This document shows, one piece after another, positions 15,241 through 24,089 of a DNA stretch of 64,000 nt. Source of the DNA: an uncultured Sphingomonadaceae bacterium (GTDB taxonomy: Bacteria; Pseudomonadota; Alphaproteobacteria; Sphingomonadales; Sphingomonadaceae). The notes under the pieces were generated by a model, which was not told the DNA's origin, did no database searches, and worked only from the letters and a program-made list of their open reading frames with translations. How positions within the stretch are numbered: the first letter of the stretch is position 1; the number at the start of each line of letters is the position of its first letter. The DNA lies in contig CANLQG010000010.1 of assembly GCA_947493195.1 (NCBI GenBank), positions 1-64,000 of the forward strand, read 5' to 3'. The position numbers and the translations under genes were made by a program.

Positions 15241-15782
15241 AGGTCAACTGCTGCGACATCGACGGTCCACTCATCATTGAACCGCAGGTCTTCGGCGACG
15301 AGCGCGGCTTCTTTATGGAAAGCTGGAACGCAGTAAAATTTGCCCAAGCCGGTCTCGCCGTTGATTTCGTGCAGGACAACCATTCTCGCTCGCAGAAGGG
15401 CGTGCTCAGGGGAATGCATTTCCAGAACCCCGGCCCCCAGGGCAAGCTTGTGCGCGTGGTATCAGGAGCAGTATTCGACGTAGCGGTCGATCTGCGCCGT
15501 TCCTCCCCCACATTCGGCAGATGGACGGGTGTGGAGCTTTCAGCTGAGAACAAGCGCATCTTCTGGGTGCCGCCAGGCTTTGCACATGGCTTTCTCACGC
15601 TAATGGACGGCACGGACTTCCTTTATAAATGTGATGCGCCATACGCGCCGACAAACGAACAATCGCTGGCGTGGGACGATCCCGAGGTGGGTATCGAATG
15701 GCCGACCGAAGGGCTGGACATCCAGTTGTCAGCCAAGGACCGTGAAGGAAAGTCGCTGGCACAAGTGGAGGCTTTCGTTTGA
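15237..15782 (+). CDS. rfbC: dTDP-4-dehydrorhamnose 3,5-epimerase, copy 1
   Basis: The 181-residue cupin enzyme has RmlC hallmarks: [36 protein letters not shown] (catalytic His in RGMHFQ and the LRGxH motif) and [21 protein letters not shown]. The [12 protein letters not shown] box follows. It acts on the 4-keto-6-deoxy sugar to give the L configuration. The ATG overlaps the rfbA stop, and its stop overlaps the TTG start of rfbD. The frame is complete and normal in length. Confidence 0.95.
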   Translation: MKVNCCDIDGPLIIEPQVFGDERGFFMESWNAVKFAQAGLAVDFVQDNHSRSQKGVLRGMHFQNPGPQGKLVRVVSGAVFDVAVDLRRSSPTFGRWTGVELSAENKRIFWVPPGFAHGFLTLMDGTDFLYKCDAPYAPTNEQSLAWDDPEVGIEWPTEGLDIQLSAKDREGKSLAQVEAFV

Positions 15783-16625
15783 GGGTGTTCATAACCGGCG
15801 CGAGAGGGCAACTGGGTTGTGCTCTCATTGCCAGCGCTCCAGCAGGCTGCGTTGTCCATCCTGTCGATGTTGACGAATGCGATCTGGCCGACGCGAGCGC
15901 AATCGTCGCCCTTCTGCGCGAAGTCTCGCCCAAGCTTGTGATCAACGCGGCAGTTTATACGGCAGTCGACAGGGCTGAGAGTGACGAGGAGGCCGCCCGC
16001 GCAATCAATGCCAAAGCGGTTGCTACACTGGCAAGCGTGCATGACGGCAAGCTTGTGCACGTATCGACCGACTTCGTGTTCGACGGCATGTCGAGTCGTG
16101 CCTACCTTCCCGATGACAGCCGCAATCCTCTGTCCGCATATGGACGGACAAAGACCGAAGGCGAAGATCACCTGCGCGATAGTGACATCCTCGTCCGCAC
16201 CGCCTGGGTCTACACTGCAGGCGGTTCCAATTTTGTCCGCACCATGCTGCGCCTGATGGCGGCGAAGCCTGCGCTGGACGTGGTGGCGGACCAGATCGGC
16301 GCTCCCACCTGGGCGCCTGGTCTTGGTGTTACAATCTGGGGGCTAGTCGAAAAGCAGGCGAGCGGTACTTTCCATCACAGCGATGCAGGTGTTGCCAGCC
16401 GGTAAATTTCGCAGTCGCCATCCAGGAAGAAGGCATGACGCTCGGCTTGCTGGACGAGGCTATACCGATCACAACCATTCCCACCAGCGCCTACCCCATG
16501 TCTGCGGTGATCCTTGCTTTTCGCTACTCGAATGCAGCAAGACGCGCGCATTGCTGGACGAGGGCCATACGCACTGGCGCGTGAACTTGCGCAGAATACT
16601 CGAAGAGGAAGCAGATCTTGGCTAA
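15779..16625 (+). pseudogene. rfbD: dTDP-4-dehydrorhamnose reductase, copy 1, frameshifted
   Basis: The frame starts at TTG 15779 (overlapping the rfbC stop) with VFITGARGQLGCALI and the RmlD boxes NAAVYTAVDRAES, VSTDFVFDG and FHHSDAGVAS. At about 16400 a base is missing compared with the intact copy (SWYDFAIAI there, SR-stop here). A second shift lies near 16512, after which FSLLECSKTRALLDEG and HWRVNLRRILEEEADLG are readable up to TAA at 16623-16625. At least two frameshifts inactivate it. The intact copy is at 24090-24980. Confidence 0.9.
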
Positions 16626-16702
16626 CCTGCTCGTTACTGGCGGTGCTGGCTTCAACGGCGGCAACTTCGTTCACTATTGGGCGCAGAACCACCCCGGCGA
16701 CA
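16618..16702 (+). pseudogene. rfbB: dTDP-glucose 4,6-dehydratase, N-terminal fragment
   Basis: From TTG 16618 the frame reads LLVTGGAGFNGGNFVHYW, matching the Rossmann N-terminus of the intact copy at 25957. Similarity stops after about 28 codons (HPGD) and the following residues are unrelated, so the remaining 90 percent of the gene has been deleted. The fragment shows that copy 1 once had the order A-C-D-B. Confidence 0.87.
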
Positions 16703-16998
16703 CGAAGAGCGGAAAGACGGTCCAGCCATCTTCGATTTCGAAACCGCTCACCGCGCGGCCAAGAATCAGACCAGCGAGCGCCGAAATAGTCAGCACGCCG
16801 ACAGAACCGACTGAGCAAAGCTACTGATCAGCAGAAGTAGCCCCCTTGTAGGGCGACGCCCGTTTTATCAGATTGCGCACGGCATCGTCAGTATGCGGTT
16901 ATACGACGATGTGCTGACCGCAAGGTGTATCTAGAAGTTGAAGCGAGTTGTACGTTCTGCAGGAGGAAAGTTCCTTGCCGGCTGGCAGGACAGGTTCA
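16703..16998. other. Deletion junction and unassigned DNA
   Basis: This stretch follows the rfbB fragment and precedes the end of the minus-strand 16999-17709 gene. A short hydrophobic frame on the minus strand near 16720-16815 could be a gene remnant, but it has no start codon and no recognisable family. Confidence 0.35.
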
Positions 16999-17709
16999 TC
17001 ACTTCTTACAGGTGACCGAGCCCACCAAAGCTGCGGCTTCCGGATAGCCGGTTCTTTGATATCGGGCAGAAAGGAGTTCTAGCCTGTTGCACGGCAAATC
17101 GGCACCCTTTTCGCCAGCGAGGGCGACCGTGTGCGCCCACTGGTCGGGATCAGCAAAACCTGCCGCTGAAGTAAGCGTTGCGGATTGCCAGCGCCCAAAG
17201 CTTGCCATTCGGCTTGCCATCTCCTCACGTCCTTCAGGCAAGGCAACGAGGCGCGCCATCATGGCCAAGGCCGGTTCGGTCAAGTTGCCGGTCGAAAGTA
17301 GGGCGACGATCCTGCGCGAGGCAATCGTTAGTTTACCTTGATCCAAGGCGGCTTCGGCGCTGGCAACTTGCGAAATCGGTTCGCGCCAACCTCGGCGGCT
17401 TGCTGCCTCGAGAGCCTGCCTCGCGGTATCGGCTTCTTCCGCCCTGAGCGCGGCGAGAGCCAGCACCGTAAGGCTTTCGGCAGGCATCGGCCTGAGAGCC
17501 GCCTGCTGGCGCGCTTCTGCAAGCGCCAGTTCTGGATTGCCCATCGTCAACGCGAGCTTGCTGCGCTCTCGTGCGGAATTGCCGCTGAAACGGTCGGGGA
17601 CGAGAAAAGAGTAACTCGGCGACAACCGAGCCTCCTGATCGATTTGCGCAAACGTTGTGAGAATAGCAAGGCTAATGGCCAACAGAATAACGAGAACATT
17701 GCCCTTCAT
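16999..17709 (-). CDS. TPR-like periplasmic/membrane-anchored protein paired with Wzy
   Basis: The 236-residue protein has an N-terminal hydrophobic anchor or signal (VLVILLAISLAILTTFAQ) and then helical repeats with alternating Ala/Leu (LALAEARQQAALRPMPAESL, TARQALEAASRRGW), like tetratricopeptide repeats. The ATG overlaps the upstream wzy stop (17706-17709), so the two are co-translated. Such pairs of Wzy/O-antigen-ligase-like proteins with small TPR partners are common in alphaproteobacterial polysaccharide loci; the partner may control chain length or export. Specific function is unknown. The two Cys residues near the C-terminus (LPCNRLE and SVTCKK) could form a disulfide. Confidence 0.7.
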   Translation of the reverse strand: MKGNVLVILLAISLAILTTFAQIDQEARLSPSYSFLVPDRFSGNSARERSKLALTMGNPELALAEARQQAALRPMPAESLTVLALAALRAEEADTARQALEAASRRGWREPISQVASAEAALDQGKLTIASRRIVALLSTGNLTEPALAMMARLVALPEGREEMASRMASFGRWQSATLTSAAGFADPDQWAHTVALAGEKGADLPCNRLELLSARYQRTGYPEAAALVGSVTCKK

Positions 17710-19100
17710 ATCCCACGCTTTCGTTGATCGACAAGAAGGCTTATGAGTATGCCCACAAAGCAGAGCAATGTCATGTTACGCAGTGGATAGTCGAGGAGGG
17801 ACTGGAGGGCGAGGGCAGCAATTCCCGTGCCCGCACCAACGCGTAACCATAACATCTGAGATGGACACGGACGGAGGGTATTATAGCCTGCCCAGACTAG
17901 CCACATAACGGCCACGGCAATGCCGACCAACCCATTCTCGATTGCCAGTTCGACGTAATCGTTATGCGCCCTGCCAGCTCGACGCGGCGATACGTACTCA
18001 AGCGATTCGTGAATCTGGAAGACGTCGTCGAAGGATCCCGTGCCCGCGCCAGCGGGCCAGTATTGCCCTGCAACATAAAGCCCGTCTTCCCACATCTCCG
18101 GACGGTCCGTCTGTGTCTCGGAAAAGCGCGCAAAGCTGTTGGAAGCGCGCCCTCCCATCGAAATTGGAATGACAATCGCCGAGCCGATCAGCAAGATTGC
18201 GACCGCACTTATCCACGTCGTCATGCGCGACTGTCGCCTGTCAGCGGTGCCGCGCTTGCGAAAGTGAAACAGCCCCCGCAGGGCTACCACACTTAGGGGA
18301 AGAATGAGCAGGACCATGCCACTGCGTGATTGGGTAAGTATAGTGCCAATAGCCAGAAGCGCGGCAATGCTCAGCATCGGATAAAGGCCCCAATTGCGTT
18401 TTGGCCACGGGAGACCTGACATCACGCAGAGGGACAGGACGAACATCAGCGCCGTAGAATTTCGGTTCGCGAAGGTTGCATAAAGTACGTCGGAAACCGT
18501 GCGTTCGTTGAACAACATGCCCAAGGTATTGGCGGAACTAAGTTGGACGACACCAAGTAGAAGCGCAGCAGACGCGCTCCCCGCTAGCGTCCAGACCAGG
18601 CGCAACTTGGCAGCCAAGGGCAGCAGTGCTCCCACGGCGATGATAGTGGCGGGCACCAGACTGGCACAGAAGGCAACCAGAGTTCGCGATGGGTTCAGAC
18701 TTGCAGGCAGCCAGCTGTCCAGTTCGAGGCCGGCAATCTCAAAGGTCTCGACCGCCAGCTCCCGCCCCGGAAGGCCTTGCCAGACTTGCGGCGGCATAGG
18801 GAGCAGTTGCAGGAACGGAATGGCCAGCGTCAGGCCAGCCAAGGCAATGAGCAACCGTGGCCCGTCGCGCAAGAAGCGAATCGCCAGAGGAGCGTGCATT
18901 GCCAATACCGCGAGTGCGGCCAGCTGGATCAGGAGATTGCGCAGGCCATAGGCCACTCCGCCACCCCCCAGAAAGACGGCCATCACAATCATAAGCTGGA
19001 GGTGAAATAGGGGCGTTCGCAGAATCGGAGAAAACCGGCGCCAGCGATTGATCACGGAGCCATCGGCAACTGCGTGATCACGCTTGGATCTGCTTTTCAA
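17706..19100 (-). CDS. O-antigen ligase/Wzy-like polymerase, copy 1
   Basis: The 464-residue polytopic protein has about 11 hydrophobic helices and the Wzy_C signature region: TFANRNSTALMFVLSL, a large periplasmic loop with RPEMWEDGLYVAGQYWPAGAG, and RAGRAHNDYVELAIENGLVG. The HNDY box is typical of WaaL/Wzy family enzymes that polymerise or ligate undecaprenyl-linked glycans in the periplasm. It begins just after a hairpin that ends the small upstream gene. A second, different polymerase-like gene is at 35169-36518, so this one may serve a separate glycan or belong to the older locus. Confidence 0.88.
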   Translation of the reverse strand: MKSRSKRDHAVADGSVINRWRRFSPILRTPLFHLQLMIVMAVFLGGGGVAYGLRNLLIQLAALAVLAMHAPLAIRFLRDGPRLLIALAGLTLAIPFLQLLPMPPQVWQGLPGRELAVETFEIAGLELDSWLPASLNPSRTLVAFCASLVPATIIAVGALLPLAAKLRLVWTLAGSASAALLLGVVQLSSANTLGMLFNERTVSDVLYATFANRNSTALMFVLSLCVMSGLPWPKRNWGLYPMLSIAALLAIGTILTQSRSGMVLLILPLSVVALRGLFHFRKRGTADRRQSRMTTWISAVAILLIGSAIVIPISMGGRASNSFARFSETQTDRPEMWEDGLYVAGQYWPAGAGTGSFDDVFQIHESLEYVSPRRAGRAHNDYVELAIENGLVGIAVAVMWLVWAGYNTLRPCPSQMLWLRVGAGTGIAALALQSLLDYPLRNMTLLCFVGILISLLVDQRKRGI

Positions 19101-19114
19101 CTTTTGCTCTTCCC

Positions 19115-19147
19115 AAAAAAGATCCGCCCGCGAAATGCGGGCGGATC
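19115..19147 (-). terminator. Rho-independent terminator after the 19176-19448 gene
   Basis: GATCCGCCCGC pairs with GCGGGCGGATC over a 5-base loop, and on the minus strand it is followed by six T. It lies between the small gene and wzy, so it may allow strong expression of the small gene with some read-through. Confidence 0.85.
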
Positions 19148-19175
19148 TGGTAAGATATCAATTTACGCTAGGCAA

Positions 19176-19448
19176 TCAGACGCCCGGCGAGGCCGGCGGT
19201 CCGACAACTTCGCCACCGTTGTCTTCGATCAGCGCGATAATCGCAGCTGCACCCGCACCAAACAGCAGAATGATAAGAGCAAGGGGAACCTTCAGACCGG
19301 CTTCTTCCGATTCGCCGATCGAGGCCCCCACACGGTCGGAAACATCGATCGAAACTCCGGCATCGGCTGCGCGGGTGTTGGCCTGTGCGGCGATGGGCAC
19401 AACCGACAGCGAGACAGCGGCGGAGGCGGCAAGAATATTCTTCAGCAT
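19176..19448 (-). CDS. Small exported single-helix protein
   Basis: The 90-residue protein has a signal peptide (MLKNILAASAAVSLSVVPIA, AQA cleavage near residue 23), an acidic stretch, one membrane helix (VPLALIILLFGAGAAAIIAL) and an acidic/Pro-Gly tail. A good site (AAGGAG) lies before the ATG. It sits between a 14-bp inverted repeat and a terminator and is followed by wzy. Small proteins like this accompany polysaccharide genes in sphingomonads, but I know of no defined function. Confidence 0.75.
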   Translation of the reverse strand: MLKNILAASAAVSLSVVPIAAQANTRAADAGVSIDVSDRVGASIGESEEAGLKVPLALIILLFGAGAAAIIALIEDNGGEVVGPPASPGV

Positions 19449-19491
19449 TTTCTGGCTCCTTCAGTCGTATTCATTCAAGTTCGATATCGCT

Positions 19492-19527
19492 TATACCGCG
19501 TTGCACAATGGAATGCAACGCGGTATA
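19492..19527. repeat. Perfect 14-bp inverted repeat upstream of the small exported gene
   Basis: TATACCGCGTTGCA and its exact complement flank an 8-base spacer. It lies about 45 bases upstream of the 19448 start. With no T-run it looks more like a regulator-binding site than a terminator. Confidence 0.6.
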
Positions 19528-19703
19528 ACTGATTTTGCTTAATAACCGCTTATTCGGCCTCCTCCCGTATTTCTCGCGCAACTCGTCGGGCTTTGGGAAG
19601 ACCTGGGGCAGCATAAAAATTGTCTTCCTTCACCCCTTTTCTTCCGCAGAGAGATCCTCCTGAACGCTTGGTCGATAACTGAACTGCTAAGGTATCGGAA
19701 GAC

Positions 19704-20620
19704 CTAGATGGATTGCGGCGACGCTTCCAGCCGCGAAATGATCTCGTTCGGAACGTTGGTGCCCAGAGTGGATTGCGCTGAAAACAAGCATTGTAGGCAC
19801 ACTGGTGCCATTCTGCGCTTCTGTGCGATCTCGGCCGTCTCGTTCCACTGATCGGCGGTGGAGCAATGCGCCTGGCGGTCGCTGTCCACATCCCAGATGC
19901 AGCGCCGTGCACCGCTCACCTTGCCGTCCTTGAACTCATAACCGAAATTGAAATGCCATATCTGGTTGACGGAACCATGCAGGAACCGAAACACCGGGAT
20001 CTGCACCATGGGCACGCGGCGAAAGTGCGGGGAGCGGCATGGCGCGTGCGAACAGTTCTTCTGTAACCAGAACCTCGCGCAATACCGGGGAGTCAACGCC
20101 TTGCGAGTGAAGGTCGATATCGTGGGTGAAGCCTATGCCAGCGTCCTTCCCGCCAGACCTCCTGAAAACTCTGGCCAATCTCGTAGGGCAATAGCGGCCA
20201 ACCGGCACGGTGTAGGAGTTTGCGCGCTTGGGCGAGCGAAGCAGGCCGGACCAAAAGATCGCTATCGCCGCGCCTGCGGAACTCGGGCTGCTCGTAGATC
20301 GAATAGGCGAATGCCTTGCCCTTCATCAGCAAAGCGTCGACACCTTCCGCAGCAGAATTTTCGAGCAAGGGTAACAAGGTCTCGCGTTGCGACGCTTCCA
20401 CAATCCGTGAAGGTGAGCTTTGCGGCGGATGCTCTCCATCGCCATCTGCGGCCATCCCCCGTCACTACGCGACGCTTGGTATAGCAGCGCAGCGATCCCA
20501 TGAAATTCAATCTATTCGGCAAGCTGTGCGAGAGCAGGCTCGGGCCATGCGATCGCATTATAGACAGCGCGGCCAGTCCACAGGTTTTGGGCAAGCAGAA
20601 AATCCAGATCTGTTACTGCC
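19704..20620 (-). pseudogene. Nucleotidyltransferase-family protein (PF14907-like), degraded
   Basis: Pieces of one protein appear in several minus-strand frames. They are FLLAQNLWTGRAVYNAIAW (about 20560-20620), VDALLMKGKAFAYSIYEQPE then RRRGDSDLLVRP (around 20240-20350), and FTHDIDLHSQGVDSP (near 20100). The last readable part ends with LEASPQSI near 19710. GDSDLLV is the nucleotidyltransferase metal motif of the uncharacterised family found in polysaccharide loci. At least three frame changes separate the parts. Its start lies just before the divergent rfbA copy 2. Confidence 0.7.
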
Positions 20621-20768
20621 ATGGACTGAGACAGATATCCGTACGGCCTTCCCCAATCGGCTTTGACAGCGCCTGTTCTCGCGTTCAGACAGCGCCGTGC
20701 CTCGCCCTGCGCTTCTTCTTTCACGTTCGCCATAGTCAGGCGGCAAGGGCAAACCGATTGACGCGAAA

Positions 20769-20795
20769 CTCTATGTACTGCATTGCAACATAGAG
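20769..20795 (+). promoter_or_regulatory. Inverted repeat containing the TGCANYGCANCA site before rfbA copy 2
   Basis: The arms CTCTATGT and ACATAGAG surround an 11-base centre. The motif TGCATTGCAACA lies at 20779-20790, 49 bases before the rfbA start, the same distance as before copy 1. The 15 bases TGCATTGCAACATAG recur on the minus strand at 25815-25829. Confidence 0.6.
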
Positions 20796-20827
20796 AGTTA
20801 TACTGAGTTTTGTGAGGAGCTCGAGAC

Positions 20828-21721
20828 GTGTCCATTGGTGAACGAAAGGGCATTATTCTGGCGGGAGGTTCGGGGACCCGGCTGTATCCCCTGACAAGGG
20901 GCGTGTCAAAACAGCTGATGCCGGTCTTTGACAAGCCGATGATCTACTATCCGATGTCTACGCTCATGATGGCGAATATACGCGACATTCTGATTATCAC
21001 GACACCGGAAGACCAAGCCCAGTTCCAGCGCGTCCTCGGCGACGGAACCGATCTCGGCCTGACGCTTAGTTACGCCGCTCAGCCCAGTCCCGACGGACTG
21101 GCCCAAGCTTTCCAGATCGGTACCGAATTCCTTGCCGGTCAATCCAGTGCGCTCGTTCTGGGAGACAACATTTTCTATGGTCATGGCCTCCCGGAATTGC
21201 TACATAGCGCACAGGCGCGGCAGGACGGCGCTACTGTATTCGCCTACCGTGTGAACAACCCCTTGGCCTATGGTGTGGTCGATTTCGATGCCGACGGGCA
21301 AGTTCTTTCGCTCGAAGAAAAGCCAGCGCAACCGAAATCCAATTTCGCGGTAACAGGATTGTACTTTTACGACGAGACCGTTGTTGATCGCGTCAACGAA
21401 CTGAAGCCGTCTCCGCGCGGGGAATTGGAAATTACCGATCTCAACAAACATTATCTTGATGACGGCAAGCTGGCGGTCGAGGTCATGGGCCGCGGCTATT
21501 CATGGCTCGATACGGGCACCCATGCGTCGCTGATCGACGCGGGCAGCTACGTTCGAATCACCGAAGAACGGCAGGGGTTGAAGATCTGCTGTCCGGAGGA
21601 AATCGCCTGGCGCAACGGCTTCATCGATGATGCCCAGCTCGAAAGGATTGCGGCGCCGCTAAGAAAGTCCGGTTATGGTGAATACTTGACAAGCCTGCTT
21701 CGAGAGGCTAGCATCAAATGA
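20828..21721 (+). CDS. rfbA: Glucose-1-phosphate thymidylyltransferase, copy 2
   Basis: This is a 297-residue RmlA with [42 protein letters not shown] and [12 protein letters not shown]. It starts with GTG 20828 (MSIGERKG) behind GAGGAG. It catalyses dTDP-glucose synthesis at the head of the second rhamnose set. The stop overlaps rfbC (ATGA). Nucleotide-level resemblance to copy 1 is obvious throughout, with many synonymous differences, which argues for separate acquisition or an old duplication rather than a recent tandem copy. Confidence 0.95.
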   Translation: MSIGERKGIILAGGSGTRLYPLTRGVSKQLMPVFDKPMIYYPMSTLMMANIRDILIITTPEDQAQFQRVLGDGTDLGLTLSYAAQPSPDGLAQAFQIGTEFLAGQSSALVLGDNIFYGHGLPELLHSAQARQDGATVFAYRVNNPLAYGVVDFDADGQVLSLEEKPAQPKSNFAVTGLYFYDETVVDRVNELKPSPRGELEITDLNKHYLDDGKLAVEVMGRGYSWLDTGTHASLIDAGSYVRITEERQGLKICCPEEIAWRNGFIDDAQLERIAAPLRKSGYGEYLTSLLREASIK

Positions 21722-22263
21722 AAATCGACGAGTGCGATATCGCAGGCCCACTGCTGATTGAACCGCAGGTGTTTGGCGATGACCGCGGTTTTTTCATGGA
21801 AAGCTGGAACGCCGAAAAGTTCGCCGAGGTGGGGCTCGATATAGCCTTTGTGCAGGATAAGCATTCCCGCTCGCAGAAGGGAGTCCTGCGCGGGATGCAT
21901 TTCCAGAACCCTAGCCCGCAAGGCAAGCTGGTCAGAGTGACTAGCGGCGCGGTTTTTGATGCTGCTGTGGATTTGCGTCGCAGTTCGCCTACCTTCGGCC
22001 AATGGATCGGCGTCGTGCTGTCCGCAGAGAACAAGCGCATGTTCTGGGTGCCCCAAGGCTTCGCCCACGGGTTCCTCACTTTTGAGAACGACGCGGACTT
22101 TCTTTACAAGTGCGATGCTCGATACGAACCGGCGAACGAGGATTTCTTTGCATGGGATGACCCTGACCTCGGAATTGAATGGCCCACTGGCGGGCTGGGA
22201 CTTCAACTGTCGGCAAAAGACCGGAAGGGCACGCCTTTTAGCAAGCTCGCGGCCTTCGAGTGA
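21718..22263 (+). CDS. rfbC: dTDP-4-dehydrorhamnose 3,5-epimerase, copy 2
   Basis: The 181-residue RmlC has [48 protein letters not shown] and a C-terminal [18 protein letters not shown]. It is complete and parallels copy 1 residue by residue in most boxes. The ATG overlaps the rfbA stop. Unlike in copy 1, rfbD does not follow directly; two sulfotransferase genes lie between, the first on the opposite strand. Confidence 0.95.
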   Translation: MKIDECDIAGPLLIEPQVFGDDRGFFMESWNAEKFAEVGLDIAFVQDKHSRSQKGVLRGMHFQNPSPQGKLVRVTSGAVFDAAVDLRRSSPTFGQWIGVVLSAENKRMFWVPQGFAHGFLTFENDADFLYKCDARYEPANEDFFAWDDPDLGIEWPTGGLGLQLSAKDRKGTPFSKLAAFE

Positions 22264-22274
22264 CCGGCTCAGGT

Positions 22275-23036
22275 CTACACCGTCAGCTTCGTTCGCAAAC
22301 GGTCGAGCACATTGCGCGCACCACGCTCGTTGGCAAAGCGCTCAACCCACTCGCTGTTGCGTCCGGAAGCCTGGCTTTTTGTCGGGGGTGCCGCAACCGG
22401 CTGGTATTCGCTGATCCCGAGAAACTGCGCGATCCGGTCGATTTCTGCGGAAGTGTCGGAAGCCAATCTTTCATATTCAACGCGCAGCGGGGAAATGCCC
22501 GATTGCGCACAATAGACATCCCAGCGCGCGTTGGCCCGGGCAAGTGCCACAAGGCAGGTCTCAATGCGCTGCCGATCATAACGCGGCTCGATGCCATTGC
22601 TTTCTTGGCCGGACAACCAGACCCCGGTTTGCTGCGCGACAGACATCGAAATGGCCTGCTTCAGCAGGTCGGAACGCACGATCCGCAGGACTTTTACATT
22701 GGGGAAAAAGTCCAGCGCGCCTTCCAGACCTCCAAAGGGCTTGAGGTGGCCAGGATGCAACTTGATCGCGAAGACCCCGTTCGCTGTAGTGCGGCGCTGC
22801 ATAATGCCGGAAATCGCCTCCAGGTCGCTGCCTGCGTTCAGCATTTCTTTCCATCGCGGCAGGTTCGCCGGATTCGCATATTCGAATGGCACGCCCATGG
22901 CGCCGGTCTCATGGATCGTGTGCCCGAGCATATGGCTGCCAGAGCGAGGCGTGGACGCGATGATGATCGTTCGGTGCGCAGGTGGAGCGCCCTCTATATC
23001 GAGACCCTTTGCGAACTGCGGTTCGTAAAGCTTCAT
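22275..23036 (-). CDS. Stf0-type sulfotransferase
   Basis: The 253-residue protein has the PAPS 5'-phosphosulfate loop TPRSGSHMLG (about residues 29-38) and the 3'-phosphate-binding region VLRIVRSDLLKQAISM. It also has a GVFAIKLHPGHL segment and a conserved Stf0-like EYERLASDTSAEID region. The family moves sulfate from PAPS to trehalose or other sugars. It is convergent with rfbC and inserted between rhamnose genes, so the acceptor is probably the polysaccharide or a precursor. The length is normal for Stf0. Confidence 0.88.
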   Translation of the reverse strand: MKLYEPQFAKGLDIEGAPPAHRTIIIASTPRSGSHMLGHTIHETGAMGVPFEYANPANLPRWKEMLNAGSDLEAISGIMQRRTTANGVFAIKLHPGHLKPFGGLEGALDFFPNVKVLRIVRSDLLKQAISMSVAQQTGVWLSGQESNGIEPRYDRQRIETCLVALARANARWDVYCAQSGISPLRVEYERLASDTSAEIDRIAQFLGISEYQPVAAPPTKSQASGRNSEWVERFANERGARNVLDRLRTKLTV

Positions 23037-23254
23037 CGGTCTCGATACTCCGGTTGTATTGTAGGGTGCGGGTCAAACGCCATTAGCGCTGAGGGATGTC
23101 CAACTCTCTCATCATTCCGCCCGAAAGACAACAACGCCCGAAGAGCGGCAGCAATCATTTTGCCGCTGCACTGCTAGCAGCCTGGAAAAACACGGTGGCA
23201 ACCGTCGCCGCGAGCGTATCGAAATTCATTCAGGACACTTGGAGGTCGATCAGC

Positions 23255-24064
23255 ATGAAACGATTTTTTCTTGGTACCGGCAGCCAGAAGAGCGGTACCA
23301 CTTGGCTAATTCGCTACCTGCAGCAGTGCAAGGGTTTCAATGGCGGCGTCACTCGCGAGTATCATGTGTGGGATTCGCTTGATGTGCCCGAACTCGCCAA
23401 GAAGATCAGGTCCAAGCCGTCGCTCTTGGACCGGCTGCGTTTCCCCGACAGGGTTGTCGTCCACAAAATGCAGAAAACCCCCGACTTTTACTTCGATTAC
23501 TTCGAAGGGCTGATTGCGGAGGGTGCCGACAAATCGGCCGACATTACTCCTTCCTACAGCGCCCTTTCCGCGGAGCGCATGGCCTATGTGAAGGAAAAAT
23601 TCGCCGAACGTGGTATAAAATGCGAGGCGATGATGCTCATCCGTGAGCCGGTCTCGCGTATCAAGAGCGCGGTCAGGTTCCATCTCAACCGGGGAACCTA
23701 TGACGAAGGCATCACGCCCGGCACGACCGATTACAAGACTGCTTTGAGAGAATACTACACCAGTACCCACTGCACAATCCGCACCAACTACCATGATACA
23801 CTGATGCGCGTTGATGAAGTGTTCTCCCCCGACGAAGTCTATATCGGCGTTTACGAGAACATGTTCGACAGGGAGGGCGTCAAAAAGCTCGCTGCCTTCC
23901 TGGGCATGGAGCCGAACTACGATTTCGCGTCGGTGAAAGTTGGAAAGACCTCCGGCAAACCCGAAGACGATGCCGAACTCGAAGAAGAGATTAGGGACTA
24001 TTATTCGGACGTCTATGACTACTGTTTCGAACGAATTCCCGAAACGCGGACGCTGTGGCAGTGA
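23255..24064 (+). CDS. Sulfotransferase family protein
   Basis: The 269-residue protein has the 5'-PSB loop GSQKSGTTWLIRYLQ near the N-terminus and the 3'-PB region AMMLIREPVSRIKSAVRFHL. A frame-open ATG lies at 23096, but ATG 23255 is preferred. It has a GGAGG site, and the sulfotransferase fold begins right after it, whereas the extra 53 residues look random. A sulfate transfer from PAPS to a hydroxyl of the glycan is the likely reaction. It precedes rfbD by 25 bases and may share its transcript. Confidence 0.88.
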   Translation: MKRFFLGTGSQKSGTTWLIRYLQQCKGFNGGVTREYHVWDSLDVPELAKKIRSKPSLLDRLRFPDRVVVHKMQKTPDFYFDYFEGLIAEGADKSADITPSYSALSAERMAYVKEKFAERGIKCEAMMLIREPVSRIKSAVRFHLNRGTYDEGITPGTTDYKTALREYYTSTHCTIRTNYHDTLMRVDEVFSPDEVYIGVYENMFDREGVKKLAAFLGMEPNYDFASVKVGKTSGKPEDDAELEEEIRDYYSDVYDYCFERIPETRTLWQ

Positions 24065-24089
24065 TTTTCGATGACAGGAAGGCGGCGGT

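Noticed and set aside
16703..16827. A hydrophobic minus-strand frame (ISALAGLILGRAVSGFEIED) next to the rfbB fragment
   Set aside because: It is only about 37 codons, with no start codon and no family match; possibly a remnant but not supportable as a gene.
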